Source: Bacteroidota bacterium
Lineage (GTDB): Bacteria; Bacteroidota; Bacteroidia; Bacteroidales; F082
Direction: 5' to 3'
DNA length: 48,976 nt
NCBI GenBank assembly: GCA_016845105.1
Contig: JAERTF010000100.1
Location: 1 to 48,976, forward strand
The notes beneath the pieces are model-generated. The model made no database searches. It was not told the origin of the DNA and was given only the letters and a program-made list of their open reading frames with translations. Positions 7,970-17,609 of the stretch are shown here, in pieces; position 1 is the first letter of the stretch, and each line of letters starts with the position of its first letter. A program made the translations under genes and the position numbers.

Positions 7970-9283
7970 TTGAAAATTCAATATAAAAATACGATACTAG
8001 TTTTTATAATTGGGCTCATATTAATAGCGTTTGATGCACAATCGCAGCGTTTTCCTAAGCCTGAATTCGAATCTGAATATGTTCAGGCACAAACACAAAT
8101 ACCTATTCCTCGAGTAGATGCATTGGAATATTTGGATGTACTGGTATTAATTTTAGCACTATCTGTTATTACATGGCTTATTCTCAAAAAAAGATCTCGA
8201 ATTGGTGTATTTTGGATATCTATATTTTCAATAATATATTTTGGTTTTTATCGTGAAGGATGTGTTTGCTCGGTAGGTTCGTTGCAAAACATTGCATTGG
8301 CATTATTCAATCCAGGTTATAAGATACCTTTAACAGTGCTGGCATTTTTTATTATTCCTTTGCTGTTTTCACTATTTTTTGGACGAACATTTTGTGCAGG
8401 AGTATGCCCTCTTGGTGCTATTCAGGATATATTTATTTGGAAGCCTATGAAATTAAGCACTTGGATTCAAAAACTACTGGGTCTTATTCCATTTATATAT
8501 TTGGGGTTGGCAATTCTTTATGCTGCCACAAGCACTGATTTCATTATATGCAGATATGATCCATTTATTGGCTTTTACAGAATAAATGCTGAGTTTTCGA
8601 TGTATGTACTTGGCGGTATATTCCTGGCTATTAGTATTTTTATTGCCAGGCCTTACTGTAGATTTTTTTGTCCATATGGTGTACTCTTAAACTGGTTTAG
8701 CCGAATCTCAAAATATCACATGACCATAACACCCACTTCATGCATTCAATGTAAGTTATGTGAAAACTCATGTCCATTTGGAGCCATAGATATTCCTGAC
8801 TCTGTTAAGTTGAAAGAAACACGAAAAGATACCAAAAAACGATTCATCACACTTTCCATAATTATACCAGTACTAATATTACTTGGCACATGGACCGGAT
8901 ATCAATTTCATGAAAACCTTGCTCTGGTAAATCCAAAAGTTAGGTTGGCATATAATATATATGATCAGGAAACCAATCCAAATATAATTACAGATCCACA
9001 ATATATTGAACCCATTGAGATTGAAGCTTTCCGATCATCAGGGCAACCTGTTACTCAGTTATATTCGGAAGCCAATGAACTGCTTAATAAATTTAAAATA
9101 GGAGGCATGTTGCTCGGAGGGTTTATTGGTTTAATATTCGGACTAACACTTGCTAGTTTATCCACATTTAGGTACCGAGAGGATTATGAACCAAATAAAG
9201 GAAACTGCTTAAGCTGTGCACGTTGTATGGATTTTTGTCCTGTTGGTGATGAAAATGAGTTGTTGGTAAAAGATTTGAAGTAA
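7970..9283 (+). CDS. NapH/NosR-type membrane polyferredoxin
   Basis: This 437-residue integral membrane iron-sulfur protein starts at TTG 7970; an in-frame stop lies just upstream and there is no ATG alternative that keeps the first helix. It has a helix or signal at 8-24, then about five more helices. Conserved motifs are REGCVCSVGSLQN (C98, C100), GRTFCAGVCPLGA (C142, C146) and RPYCRFFCPYG (C230, C234), the paired CxxxCP motifs of NapH, NosR and RdxA. A ferredoxin site follows at C258/261/264/268, and a further CLSCARCMDFCP site at C413/416/419/423 near the C-terminus. Such proteins pass electrons between membrane, cytosolic and periplasmic carriers. It sits between the Tat ferredoxin and propeller 3 and is the likely membrane hub of the block. 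Confidence 0.9.
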   Translation: MKIQYKNTILVFIIGLILIAFDAQSQRFPKPEFESEYVQAQTQIPIPRVDALEYLDVLVLILALSVITWLILKKRSRIGVFWISIFSIIYFGFYREGCVCSVGSLQNIALALFNPGYKIPLTVLAFFIIPLLFSLFFGRTFCAGVCPLGAIQDIFIWKPMKLSTWIQKLLGLIPFIYLGLAILYAATSTDFIICRYDPFIGFYRINAEFSMYVLGGIFLAISIFIARPYCRFFCPYGVLLNWFSRISKYHMTITPTSCIQCKLCENSCPFGAIDIPDSVKLKETRKDTKKRFITLSIIIPVLILLGTWTGYQFHENLALVNPKVRLAYNIYDQETNPNIITDPQYIEPIEIEAFRSSGQPVTQLYSEANELLNKFKIGGMLLGGFIGLIFGLTLASLSTFRYREDYEPNKGNCLSCARCMDFCPVGDENELLVKDLK

Positions 9284-9324
9284 TGTTCAAAAGATAATAA
9301 GTATATAAGACGATAATACATTAA

Positions 9325-11250
9325 ATGGAAGAAGATAAATCAAATATTAAAATATGGAAAAGAGTTGCTCAGATTGCGGGTGCTTTTGCTTTTATAATTT
9401 CCATCTTACTGATTGTTAATTATGTCCAATACAAAAGTATTGATCCTGTTGAAACAGAAATGATTAATGAGCTTATTATCCGATTAAACCACAATCCCAA
9501 CGACGCTTTATTGCGTGATCAAATAAGAGCTTTGGATTTACTTTCGCGAAAAGCCTATTTCACAAATCAGTGGCAAGTTCGAACAGGAGGTTATTTACTT
9601 CTGATAAGCATAGGTTTTCTTGTAATTGCAATGCAAATAATTAGATCAAGAACAGGTAAGATTGTAATTATCAGCGACAATGGTGATTCATTTCGGGAGC
9701 AAAAAAATGCCAGAAAATGGATATCCATAAGTGGTATTATAATTATTTTAACGGCATTAATATTCGCAACTCTTACTCATAATGACCTTGAAGAAATACC
9801 ATCATCTAAAATTATTGTTGCTGATGGTCAAAATTTAGTTTCAGAAGAAACAAGTGTAAAAAAAATACAGGAAGAGGACTTACTAGTACCGGACAACATA
9901 CCAGATGAAATCACTATAATTGAAATCGAAGACAGTACTGCAGAAGACATAACCATTTCTAGAAATAAAAAACAGGAGTATGTTAATAATAATGATGACA
10001 TACAAGAAAATGTAAAGTCCATAACAAAAGATATACCAACAGAAAAAAAAGTTCCGGAAACAAAACCTATAAAAAAGTCCAATAGTTATCCTTCGGATAA
10101 GGAAATAAACAATAACCATGCATCCTTCAGAGGACCTGGAGGTAATGGGATATCATTTCATAAAAACATACCCATAAACTGGAACGGTGAAAAAAATGAA
10201 AATATCTTGTGGAAGATAAAAATACCACTGCATGGATATAATTCTCCAATTGTTTGGGGTAACAAAGTTTTCGTTTCTGGTGCCACTGCAGATAAGCGAG
10301 AGGTTTATTGCATCGATGGTAATACGGGTAGCATCCTTTGGACATTTGATGTTAAGGACATACCAGGATCACCGGTAAAATCACCTAAGGTAACTGATGA
10401 TACTGGATTGGCAGCACCTACACTTACAACAAATGGATCGATTATTTATGCAATTTTTGGTAACGGAGATCTTGTAGCAATTGACATGGATGGAAATCAG
10501 GTTTGGTCTCGAAACCTCGGAGATCCCGGAAATCATTATGGCCATTCATCATCATTACTACTTTTCCAAGATATCCTAATATTGCAATACGACACAAAAA
10601 AATCACCCAAACTAATGGGGCTCTCATCAACTACAGGTGAAACAATATGGTCAACAGAAAGAAAAGTAAGGGTATCATGGGCATCACCCATTGTGGTAAA
10701 CACCGGAACTAAATATGAAGTAATAATAGCATCCGATCCAATTGTAGCTTCCTACGATCCACTTACAGGAAAAGAGAATTGGCAGATAGATTGCATATAT
10801 GGAGAAGTTGGCCCTTCCGTCGCTTATGCTGATGAAATAGTATTTGCTGTTAATGAATATGCTATTCTAGCTGCCATTAAAATTGGTGATCCTCCCGAAA
10901 TAATATGGGAAAATGACGAGTACCTAAGCGATGTTCCAAGTCCTGTTGCAACAAAAGGACTACTATTTATGGCAACTAGTTATGGTGCAGTTGTTTGCTA
11001 TGATGTAAAAACAGGTGAAAAATATTGGGAACAAGAATACGATAATGGGTTTTACTCATCACCTGTGATTGCTGATGGTAAGATCTACCTTATGGATATG
11101 GAAGGTATTATGCATATTTTTAAGGTGTCAAAAGTATTTGAATTGGTTGCTGAATCTCCATTGGGAGAAAAGGGAATGACTACACCGGCTTTTGCTGATG
11201 GCAAGATTTACATACGTGGAAATAAGCATCTCTATTGTGTTTCGAACTAA
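9325..11250 (+). CDS. Multi-pass membrane PQQ-like beta-propeller protein 3
   Basis: This 641-residue protein has three predicted membrane helices (about residues 15-35, 88-104 and 130-148), a long acidic Ser/Thr/Lys-rich linker to about residue 265, and a C-terminal PQQ-like propeller. The propeller begins with ASFRGPGGNG, matching the RG signature of its paralogues, then ENILWKI and HGYNSPIV. Blade motifs include CIDGNTGSILW, GLSSTTGETIW and CYDVKTGEKYW. The topology puts the propeller outside the membrane. It lies between the membrane polyferredoxin and the NuoE-NuoF fusion gene, and could connect cytosolic redox enzymes to the exported propellers. No Fe-S or haem motif is visible in it. 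Confidence 0.85.
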   Translation: MEEDKSNIKIWKRVAQIAGAFAFIISILLIVNYVQYKSIDPVETEMINELIIRLNHNPNDALLRDQIRALDLLSRKAYFTNQWQVRTGGYLLLISIGFLVIAMQIIRSRTGKIVIISDNGDSFREQKNARKWISISGIIIILTALIFATLTHNDLEEIPSSKIIVADGQNLVSEETSVKKIQEEDLLVPDNIPDEITIIEIEDSTAEDITISRNKKQEYVNNNDDIQENVKSITKDIPTEKKVPETKPIKKSNSYPSDKEINNNHASFRGPGGNGISFHKNIPINWNGEKNENILWKIKIPLHGYNSPIVWGNKVFVSGATADKREVYCIDGNTGSILWTFDVKDIPGSPVKSPKVTDDTGLAAPTLTTNGSIIYAIFGNGDLVAIDMDGNQVWSRNLGDPGNHYGHSSSLLLFQDILILQYDTKKSPKLMGLSSTTGETIWSTERKVRVSWASPIVVNTGTKYEVIIASDPIVASYDPLTGKENWQIDCIYGEVGPSVAYADEIVFAVNEYAILAAIKIGDPPEIIWENDEYLSDVPSPVATKGLLFMATSYGAVVCYDVKTGEKYWEQEYDNGFYSSPVIADGKIYLMDMEGIMHIFKVSKVFELVAESPLGEKGMTTPAFADGKIYIRGNKHLYCVSN

Positions 11251-11298
11251 TTAGTGATATTGGCTAGGCACAGTTAAAGTATTATAAACCAAATAGTA

Positions 11299-13635
11299 TT
11301 GAATAAAATTATAGATAAAATAATTGCTGAAAAGGGTACCACTGTAGATGCAGTGATTCCGATACTTCAAGCTATACAAACGGAATACAATTATCTCCCT
11401 ACCGAAGCAATGCAACGAGTTTGTGATTTAACCGATATTACCGCCGAAAGGATATATGGTATATCAACTTTCTATTCTCAATTCCGTCATCAGCCCGTTG
11501 GTAAACACATTATAAAAGTATGTGTTGGAACTGCCTGCCATGTAAAAGGTGCGATGAGAGTTTTCGATGCCTTTAAGCGCGAGCTAAATATTAGCGAAGA
11601 TAATGATACTGATAATGAAGGGTTGTTTACCGTTGATAAAGTTGCTTGTTTGGGTTGTTGTACAATTGCACCGGTTGTACAGATTGATGACATAACATAT
11701 GGACATGTTCAACCTTCTAAAGTATCAGAGATTATTGATGAGTTTTTGAATACTGATAATACCCCAATGGATTCTGATGCAAGTGTAACGATTCAGAATA
11801 AAAATCTGGAAGGGGAAATACGCATTGGATTAGGATCGTGTTGCATAGCGAGTGGCAGCTCAGATGTAAAAGGCGAATTGGAAAAATCTCTAAAGGTAAA
11901 TAACATCAATGTAGATGTAAAACAAGTTGGCTGTGTTGGTATATGTAATCAGGTTCCATTACTCGAGATTCACAAGAATGGCGAAGCACCACATTACTAT
12001 ACAAAAATAGTTTCTACCGAAGTAAATGAAATAATAAGGAAACACTTTCGATCAAAAAACATATTTCGAAGACTAAAAACCGACATATCCGGCTTTATCG
12101 ATAATTATGTGATAAAAGGGATTCCGGTTTCAACAAAAAAGTATTCTTCTGAGAGCACAGATACACCTGTTGCAGAGTTTTTGAATGGACAAATCAACAT
12201 TGCAACCGAACATCGTGGTGTAATTAAGCCAAATGATCTGAAGGAATATAGCAGACTTGGAGGCTTTAACTCTCTAAAAAAGTGCTTATTAAACTACGAA
12301 CCTGACCAAATAATTGACATAATAAAACAAAGTGGACTAAGAGGCCGTGGAGGTGGAGGATTTCCCTCGGGATTAAAGTGGGAAATTGTTAAAAATACTA
12401 AATCCAACAGCAAATATATTATCTGTAACGGTGACGAGGGAGACCCCGGAGCATTTATGGATAGAATGCTACTCGAGTCATATCCCTTTAGAGTAATCGA
12501 AGGATTAATTATTGCTGCTTATGCGGTTGGAGCTGATTCTGGATTATTTTATATCAGAGCCGAGTATCCACTTGCTGTAAAGCGCATTAAGGAAGCCTTG
12601 TATTATTGCCAAAAGGACAATATACTAGGTAACAATATAATGAATTCGAACTTCTCATTTTCACTTAGTATATTTGAAGGGGCAGGGGCTTTTATCTGTG
12701 GAGAAGAAACAGCATTAATAGCCTCGGTTGAAGGGAATAGAGGATTACCAAAAATGCGACCACCCTACCCTGCTATTTCAGGTTTATGGGGAAAGCCTAC
12801 ACTGATAAATAATACCGAAACATTTTCATTGGTACCATGGATTATTTCAAAAGGTGCCGATTCTTTTGCTAAAATTGGAACAGAACAAAGTAAAGGCACT
12901 AAAGTTTTTGCTTTGGCTGGTAAAATTAACCGAGGTGGACTAATTGAAGTACCAATAGGAATTACAATCCGTAATATTGTTGAAGAAATTGGGGGTGGAA
13001 TCCCAGATGGCAAAGCATTTAAAGCAGTACAGATTGGAGGTCCCTCGGGTGGATGTATACCTGCATCAATGTCTGATATTCCAATTGACTTTGAATCATT
13101 ATCAGAGGCAGGTGCAATGATGGGTTCAGGAGGATTAGTAGTTCTTGATGAAGATGATTGCATGGTTGATATAGCTAGATATTTCTTAGCATTCACCCAG
13201 GATCAATCCTGCGGGAAATGTACATTTTGCAGAATTGGCACTCGCAGAATGCTTGAGATACTGGATAATATTTGCAGTGGCGAAGGTAAGCCCGAAGATA
13301 TAGAGATACTTGAAAGCTTAGCCTACAGCACAAAAAAAGGAAGCCTCTGTGGGCTTGGCAAATCAGCTCCTAATCCTGTGCTTTCAACCTTGAAATATTT
13401 TAGACAAGAATACATGGATCATATAAATGGAAGTTGCAGAACAGGTAAGTGCAAGGATCTAATAATATATGCCATTGAAGATGATTGTATTGGCTGCACT
13501 AAATGTGCACAAGATTGCCCAACCGAGGCAATTGAGTTTAAGCCCTATGAAATTCATATTGTAGAAAATGAACTATGTATTAAGTGTGATATATGCAGGC
13601 AAATTTGTCCAGTTAATGCCGTGATTATAAGATGA
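11299..13635 (+). CDS. NuoE-NuoF fusion NADH-binding flavoprotein
   Basis: This 778-residue cytosolic protein starts at TTG 11299. Residues 1-150 are NuoE-like, with [2Fe-2S] ligands C75, C80, C117 and C121. Residues 172-250 are a second thioredoxin-like ferredoxin domain (C181/C182 and C212/C216). Residues 305-700 are NuoF-like, with the FMN/NADH motif RGRGGGGFPSGLKW at 348-361 and the [4Fe-4S] ligands C638/C641/C644/C684. Residues 728-778 hold two [4Fe-4S] sites (C730/733/736/740 and C760/763/766/770). The NuoF plus two-ferredoxin tail is the architecture of HydB/HndC/StnB subunits of NAD-linked, often electron-bifurcating complexes; here NuoE is fused to it. No complex I core or hydrogenase subunit is nearby. 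It overlaps the next gene by ATGA, implying translational coupling. Confidence 0.93.
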   Translation: MNKIIDKIIAEKGTTVDAVIPILQAIQTEYNYLPTEAMQRVCDLTDITAERIYGISTFYSQFRHQPVGKHIIKVCVGTACHVKGAMRVFDAFKRELNISEDNDTDNEGLFTVDKVACLGCCTIAPVVQIDDITYGHVQPSKVSEIIDEFLNTDNTPMDSDASVTIQNKNLEGEIRIGLGSCCIASGSSDVKGELEKSLKVNNINVDVKQVGCVGICNQVPLLEIHKNGEAPHYYTKIVSTEVNEIIRKHFRSKNIFRRLKTDISGFIDNYVIKGIPVSTKKYSSESTDTPVAEFLNGQINIATEHRGVIKPNDLKEYSRLGGFNSLKKCLLNYEPDQIIDIIKQSGLRGRGGGGFPSGLKWEIVKNTKSNSKYIICNGDEGDPGAFMDRMLLESYPFRVIEGLIIAAYAVGADSGLFYIRAEYPLAVKRIKEALYYCQKDNILGNNIMNSNFSFSLSIFEGAGAFICGEETALIASVEGNRGLPKMRPPYPAISGLWGKPTLINNTETFSLVPWIISKGADSFAKIGTEQSKGTKVFALAGKINRGGLIEVPIGITIRNIVEEIGGGIPDGKAFKAVQIGGPSGGCIPASMSDIPIDFESLSEAGAMMGSGGLVVLDEDDCMVDIARYFLAFTQDQSCGKCTFCRIGTRRMLEILDNICSGEGKPEDIEILESLAYSTKKGSLCGLGKSAPNPVLSTLKYFRQEYMDHINGSCRTGKCKDLIIYAIEDDCIGCTKCAQDCPTEAIEFKPYEIHIVENELCIKCDICRQICPVNAVIIR

Positions 13636-15194
13636 TAGAATTAATAATAGATAATAAGAAAATCAAAGTAAAGGAGGGAACAACTGTTCTTAATGCAGCT
13701 AAACAACTGGGCATTGAAATTCCAACAATGTGTTTTTTGGATGGTATGACAAATCACCCTTCTTGCATGTTATGTGTTGTTAAAGATGTTAGTGACGGAA
13801 AATTGCATCCATCATGTGCTTTACCAGCAAACTCGGGGATGGAGATTATAACCAATGATAACGAAATATTTGATGCCCGAAAAGAAGCATTGGAATTGTT
13901 ATTGAGCGACCATGTAGGAGATTGTGAAGCCCCTTGCAGACCAAGCTGTCCGGCAAATATGAATATTCCTTTGATGAATAGATTAATAGCTGAAGGAAAA
14001 CATCGTGAAGCAATTGAAGTTGTAAAAAAAGATATAGCCCTACCCCTCATATTAGGATATATCTGTCCTGCACCATGCGAAAAAGCATGCAGAAGGAAAC
14101 AGATAGATAAACCGGTATCTATTTGTGCACTAAAAAAGAATGTAGCTGCCCATGACATTGATAATGATACTTCATATATGCCCAAGAAAGCCCCATCAAG
14201 TGGTAAAAAAGTTGCAATAATCGGTAGTGGTCCAGCTGGTTTATCATGCGCTTACTATACATTGTCACATGGTCATCATTGCGTAATATTTGATAAAAAT
14301 GCACAACCAGGAGGAACACTAAGATACGATATCCCTGATGATAAGCTACCAAAACACTCATTAAACTCAGAAATTGAAATAATCAAAAAACTTGGAGCTG
14401 AGTTTAGGATGAATATTGAAATAAATAAAGAATTATTTAAGTCAGAATTAACAAACCAATACGATGCCATAGTTATAGCAATGGGAAATTTCGGCGATAC
14501 TAATCTGGTTGATTTTGGATTTAAATCTACAAAGTATGGATTACAAATTAACCGTGATACATTTGAGGTAGATACCACTGGAGTTTTTGCGTGTGGTAAT
14601 ATCATTAGATCACGTCGTATGGCAATAACATCTGTTGCACAAGGAAAATCTGCTGCTACCTCTGTTAATCAATACCTTAAAGGCGAAAGTATCCAAAAGA
14701 AAAAACGCATGTTTAATTCCAAATTCGGAAAACTCTATGATTCTGAATTCGAGGAATATCTAAAGGAAGGCAGTGATTCGCAAAGAATTGAATTGCCTGA
14801 TGGTAAAATGGGTGACTTCAGTACAAAGCAATCAACCAAAGAAGCAAGTAGATGTATGCATTGCGACTGTAGAAAACCCAATACGTGCAAACTCCGAATT
14901 TACTCGGATGAATATGATGCTGACCGTAAAAAGTTCCTATTTGGCGAGAGAAAAAAAATAAAGATCTATAATAAGCACAACCTTATTAACTATGAACCTG
15001 AGAAATGTATCAGATGTAATATATGTGTTGAGATTACAGCAAAACAAAAAGAATCAATTGGTTTTACAAGCATAGGTAGAGGTTTCGATATTGAAATAAA
15101 TATGCCACTTAACCGTTCGATTAGTGAAATTCTTACTAAAACAGCATTATTGTGTGCCAAAGAATGCCCTACGGGAGCTATTTCCAGAAAATAA
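13632..15194 (+). CDS. NuoG/GltD-like iron-sulfur flavoprotein lacking the NADPH subdomain
   Basis: This 520-residue protein has an N-terminal [2Fe-2S] domain as in NuoG (C34, C45, C48, C62), then the GltD-type Cys region (C98/102/106 and C145/149/153). An FAD-binding Rossmann domain begins AIIGSGPAGLSCAYY at about residue 196 and continues GGTLRYDIPDDKLPK. It ends with NuoG-like Fe-S motifs (C408-C419, C459/462/465, C508/512). The order resembles StnA of Sporomusa-type Nfn transhydrogenases. Between IAMGNF (about 286) and TTGVFACGN (about 322) there are only some 35 residues where GltD proteins carry about 120 more with a second GxGxxA motif for NADPH. That subdomain is absent. It starts within the NuoE-NuoF stop codon (ATGA). 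Confidence 0.85.
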   Translation: MIELIIDNKKIKVKEGTTVLNAAKQLGIEIPTMCFLDGMTNHPSCMLCVVKDVSDGKLHPSCALPANSGMEIITNDNEIFDARKEALELLLSDHVGDCEAPCRPSCPANMNIPLMNRLIAEGKHREAIEVVKKDIALPLILGYICPAPCEKACRRKQIDKPVSICALKKNVAAHDIDNDTSYMPKKAPSSGKKVAIIGSGPAGLSCAYYTLSHGHHCVIFDKNAQPGGTLRYDIPDDKLPKHSLNSEIEIIKKLGAEFRMNIEINKELFKSELTNQYDAIVIAMGNFGDTNLVDFGFKSTKYGLQINRDTFEVDTTGVFACGNIIRSRRMAITSVAQGKSAATSVNQYLKGESIQKKKRMFNSKFGKLYDSEFEEYLKEGSDSQRIELPDGKMGDFSTKQSTKEASRCMHCDCRKPNTCKLRIYSDEYDADRKKFLFGERKKIKIYNKHNLINYEPEKCIRCNICVEITAKQKESIGFTSIGRGFDIEINMPLNRSISEILTKTALLCAKECPTGAISRK

Positions 15195-16304
15195 ATGCAG
15201 ATGAGATTAATAATTAGTTTTATAACACTTCTTTTTACACTATCAGGAATTACACAGATAGATTGTTGGCCATCCTATCGAGGTAACCCAGAGTTAACGG
15301 GTTCTACAAACTGTGATGTTGAAGATTCTTATAAGTTAATTTGGACCTTTGAAACAGATGATGTTATTAAGTCATCTCCAATAATATGCAACAAAAATAT
15401 TTATGTTGGATCGAATGATGGTTCACTATTTTCCTTATCCAAAAACGGCAAATTAAATTGGAGATTTATTACTGAGACATCATTTGAAGCACCCCCTCTA
15501 TTTTTAGAAAACACCATATATATTGGTTCACTTGAAGGTATTATGTTTGCAATTGATGCAAATAACGGAAAAGAATTATGGCGATATAGTACCGATGGTC
15601 AAATCTCGGGATCTGCCAATTGGGTATCAGGACCTGATAAAAGTACAAATCAAATTATATTTGGAAGTTACGATTATTTCCTTCATTCGGTTGATTCCAA
15701 AACAGGCATCGTCAATTGGAAATATGAAACTGATAATTATATAAATGGAGCACCAGCTATAGCCGAAGACATTGCTATTATTGGCGGTTGCGATGGTTTC
15801 TTACATTTAGTAAATACAAACAATGGCAGCATTTTCGACACCATCTACATTGGTACCTATATAGCATCATCGGCTGCAATAGATAATGGTTTTGCTTATT
15901 TTGGAAATTACGATGGAGTTTTTTATAAAGTCGACATCTCGAATCAAAAAATAATATGGAAAAGTGAAAGCAGTGGTGCGTTTGTAGGTTCGCCAGCAGT
16001 ACTTGGAGATAAGGTTATCATTGGTTCACAAAATAAAAATGTGTATTGTTACAATGGAAACAATGGTGATATTTTATGGAGTTTTAAAACACTCAGAAAA
16101 ATTGAAAGCTCTCCGGTGATTTCTAAAAACAAGGTATTTATAGCATCTGATGATGGGCGGATATATATATTAAACCTTGAAACCGGAGATAGTATATGGT
16201 CGTATGAAATTGGTAGTCCAATAAGTAGTACTCCGGCATTAATTAATAATCTTCTTATTATTGGTTGCGAAGATGGTAGAGTTTATGCATTTGACACCAA
16301 TTAA
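15195..16304 (+). CDS. Secreted PQQ-like beta-propeller protein 4
   Basis: This 369-residue protein starts at the ATG directly after the previous stop; ATG 15201 is an equally possible start. It has an N-terminal signal peptide (MRLIISFITLLFTLSGI) and then WPSYRGNPELTG, a diverged form of the RG signature of its paralogues. The rest is an eight-blade type PQQ-like propeller with regular blades such as GSNDGSLFSLS, AIDANNGKELW, SVDSKTGIVNW and ILNLETGDSIW. This is the most BamB-like member. It is tightly coupled to the Fe-S flavoprotein gene upstream, which ties an exported propeller to a cytosolic redox pair. No catalytic residues are recognisable. Confidence 0.85.
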   Translation: MQMRLIISFITLLFTLSGITQIDCWPSYRGNPELTGSTNCDVEDSYKLIWTFETDDVIKSSPIICNKNIYVGSNDGSLFSLSKNGKLNWRFITETSFEAPPLFLENTIYIGSLEGIMFAIDANNGKELWRYSTDGQISGSANWVSGPDKSTNQIIFGSYDYFLHSVDSKTGIVNWKYETDNYINGAPAIAEDIAIIGGCDGFLHLVNTNNGSIFDTIYIGTYIASSAAIDNGFAYFGNYDGVFYKVDISNQKIIWKSESSGAFVGSPAVLGDKVIIGSQNKNVYCYNGNNGDILWSFKTLRKIESSPVISKNKVFIASDDGRIYILNLETGDSIWSYEIGSPISSTPALINNLLIIGCEDGRVYAFDTN

Positions 16305-16319
16305 AAATTTGTTAACAGA

Positions 16320-17609
16320 ATGAAAATTGTAAATATAGTTCCCGGATTTGGTGGTACATTTTATTGTGGAAATTGCCTACGCGATAGCGGATATACAAAG
16401 TCTCTTATTAAGCTTGGCCATGATGCAATGATGTTGCCAATTTACTTGCCATTAACAATGGAACACGGTATTGAAAAAGATACAAACCCCATCTTCTATG
16501 GTGCAGTAAATATCTATCTAAAACAAAATTTCAAGATTTTTAGAAATATGCCAGGATGGATGGAAAGGTTTTTCAACTCATCTTCCATACTTAGGTATGC
16601 TGCGAAAAAAGCCGGATCAACCAGAACCGAAGGTCTGGAAGAGATGACCATTTCAATGCTAATGGGCAAAGACGGCAATCAAAATGATGAATTACAGGAG
16701 CTTATAGACTTCCTTAAAAATCATGAGAAACCAGATATTGTACACCTATCAAATGCATTGCTAATTGGTTTAGCAAAACAAATTCGTGAACAGCTAAATG
16801 TTCCTGTTGTTTGTTCTTTGCAGGATGAAGATGTATGGGTAGATGCAATGAATGATCATTACCGAAATAAGGTATGGGATTTAATGAGTGAAAAAGCCAA
16901 AAATGTTGACGCTTTTATTTCTGTTAGTGATTACTATGCTCATGAAATGAAGAAAAAGATGCGGATTCCAGATGAAAAAATGCACATTGTGCCAATTGGA
17001 ATCGACTCATCTTTATATAGTTATTCGAAACCTGCCAATAACCCTCCCGTTATTGGATTTATTTCGCGAATGTATGAAGAACATGGTTTTGGACTATTGA
17101 TCGATGCTTATATTATACTAAAAAAGAATAGCAAATACAAAGATGTTCTTCTAAAACTTTCGGGTGGGTATACCGCCGATGACAAGAAATATGTAAAGTC
17201 ACAAATAAAAAAACTTAAGAAAGCTGGAATATTCGATGATGTGGAGTTTATTGATGACTATAAACCTGAAAAAAGATTCAACTTTTTTAACAAGATTACC
17301 CTACTTTCAGTACCCGTATTAAAGGGCGAAGCATTCGGGGTTTATCAGCTTGAATCTATGGCATGCGGCGTTCCATTAGTTCAACCAGCCCTAGGAGCTT
17401 TTCCTGAAATAATAGAAAACACTTCTGGCGGAATAACATATTCTCCCAATAATGCTGAAACACTGGTAAATAGTTGGATAAGCATATTATCTAAACCAGA
17501 GTTAATTGAGGAAATGAGTAATAAAGGGCACCATGCAGTAATAAATAACTATGCAATTGATCCTGTTAGTGAAAGAGTTCTTAATATTTATAAAAAACTC
17601 ATCTTATGA
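16320..17609 (+). CDS. Glycosyltransferase family 4 protein
   Basis: This 429-residue GT-B glycosyltransferase starts KIVNIVPGFGGTFYCGNCLRD, with the Gly-rich acceptor-side loop, and contains the nucleotide-sugar site KGEAFGVYQLESMACGVPLVQ, where the two Glu residues match the E-x7-E motif of family 4. It lies 15 bases after propeller 4 and overlaps the ABC ATPase gene by ATGA, so it belongs to the same transcription unit. The substrate is unknown. It might glycosylate an exported component or a lipid, which is inference. The FYCGNCLRD motif recurs in a family 4 subgroup that I recall from propeller-containing clusters, without a described function. Confidence 0.88.
   Translation: MKIVNIVPGFGGTFYCGNCLRDSGYTKSLIKLGHDAMMLPIYLPLTMEHGIEKDTNPIFYGAVNIYLKQNFKIFRNMPGWMERFFNSSSILRYAAKKAGSTRTEGLEEMTISMLMGKDGNQNDELQELIDFLKNHEKPDIVHLSNALLIGLAKQIREQLNVPVVCSLQDEDVWVDAMNDHYRNKVWDLMSEKAKNVDAFISVSDYYAHEMKKKMRIPDEKMHIVPIGIDSSLYSYSKPANNPPVIGFISRMYEEHGFGLLIDAYIILKKNSKYKDVLLKLSGGYTADDKKYVKSQIKKLKKAGIFDDVEFIDDYKPEKRFNFFNKITLLSVPVLKGEAFGVYQLESMACGVPLVQPALGAFPEIIENTSGGITYSPNNAETLVNSWISILSKPELIEEMSNKGHHAVINNYAIDPVSERVLNIYKKLIL

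Noticed and set aside
11299..15194. Complex I or hydrogenase operon
   Set aside because: NuoE/F/G-like domains are present, but there are no proton-pumping, NuoBCDI or hydrogenase subunits nearby, and the NuoG-like protein is of the GltD-fused kind.
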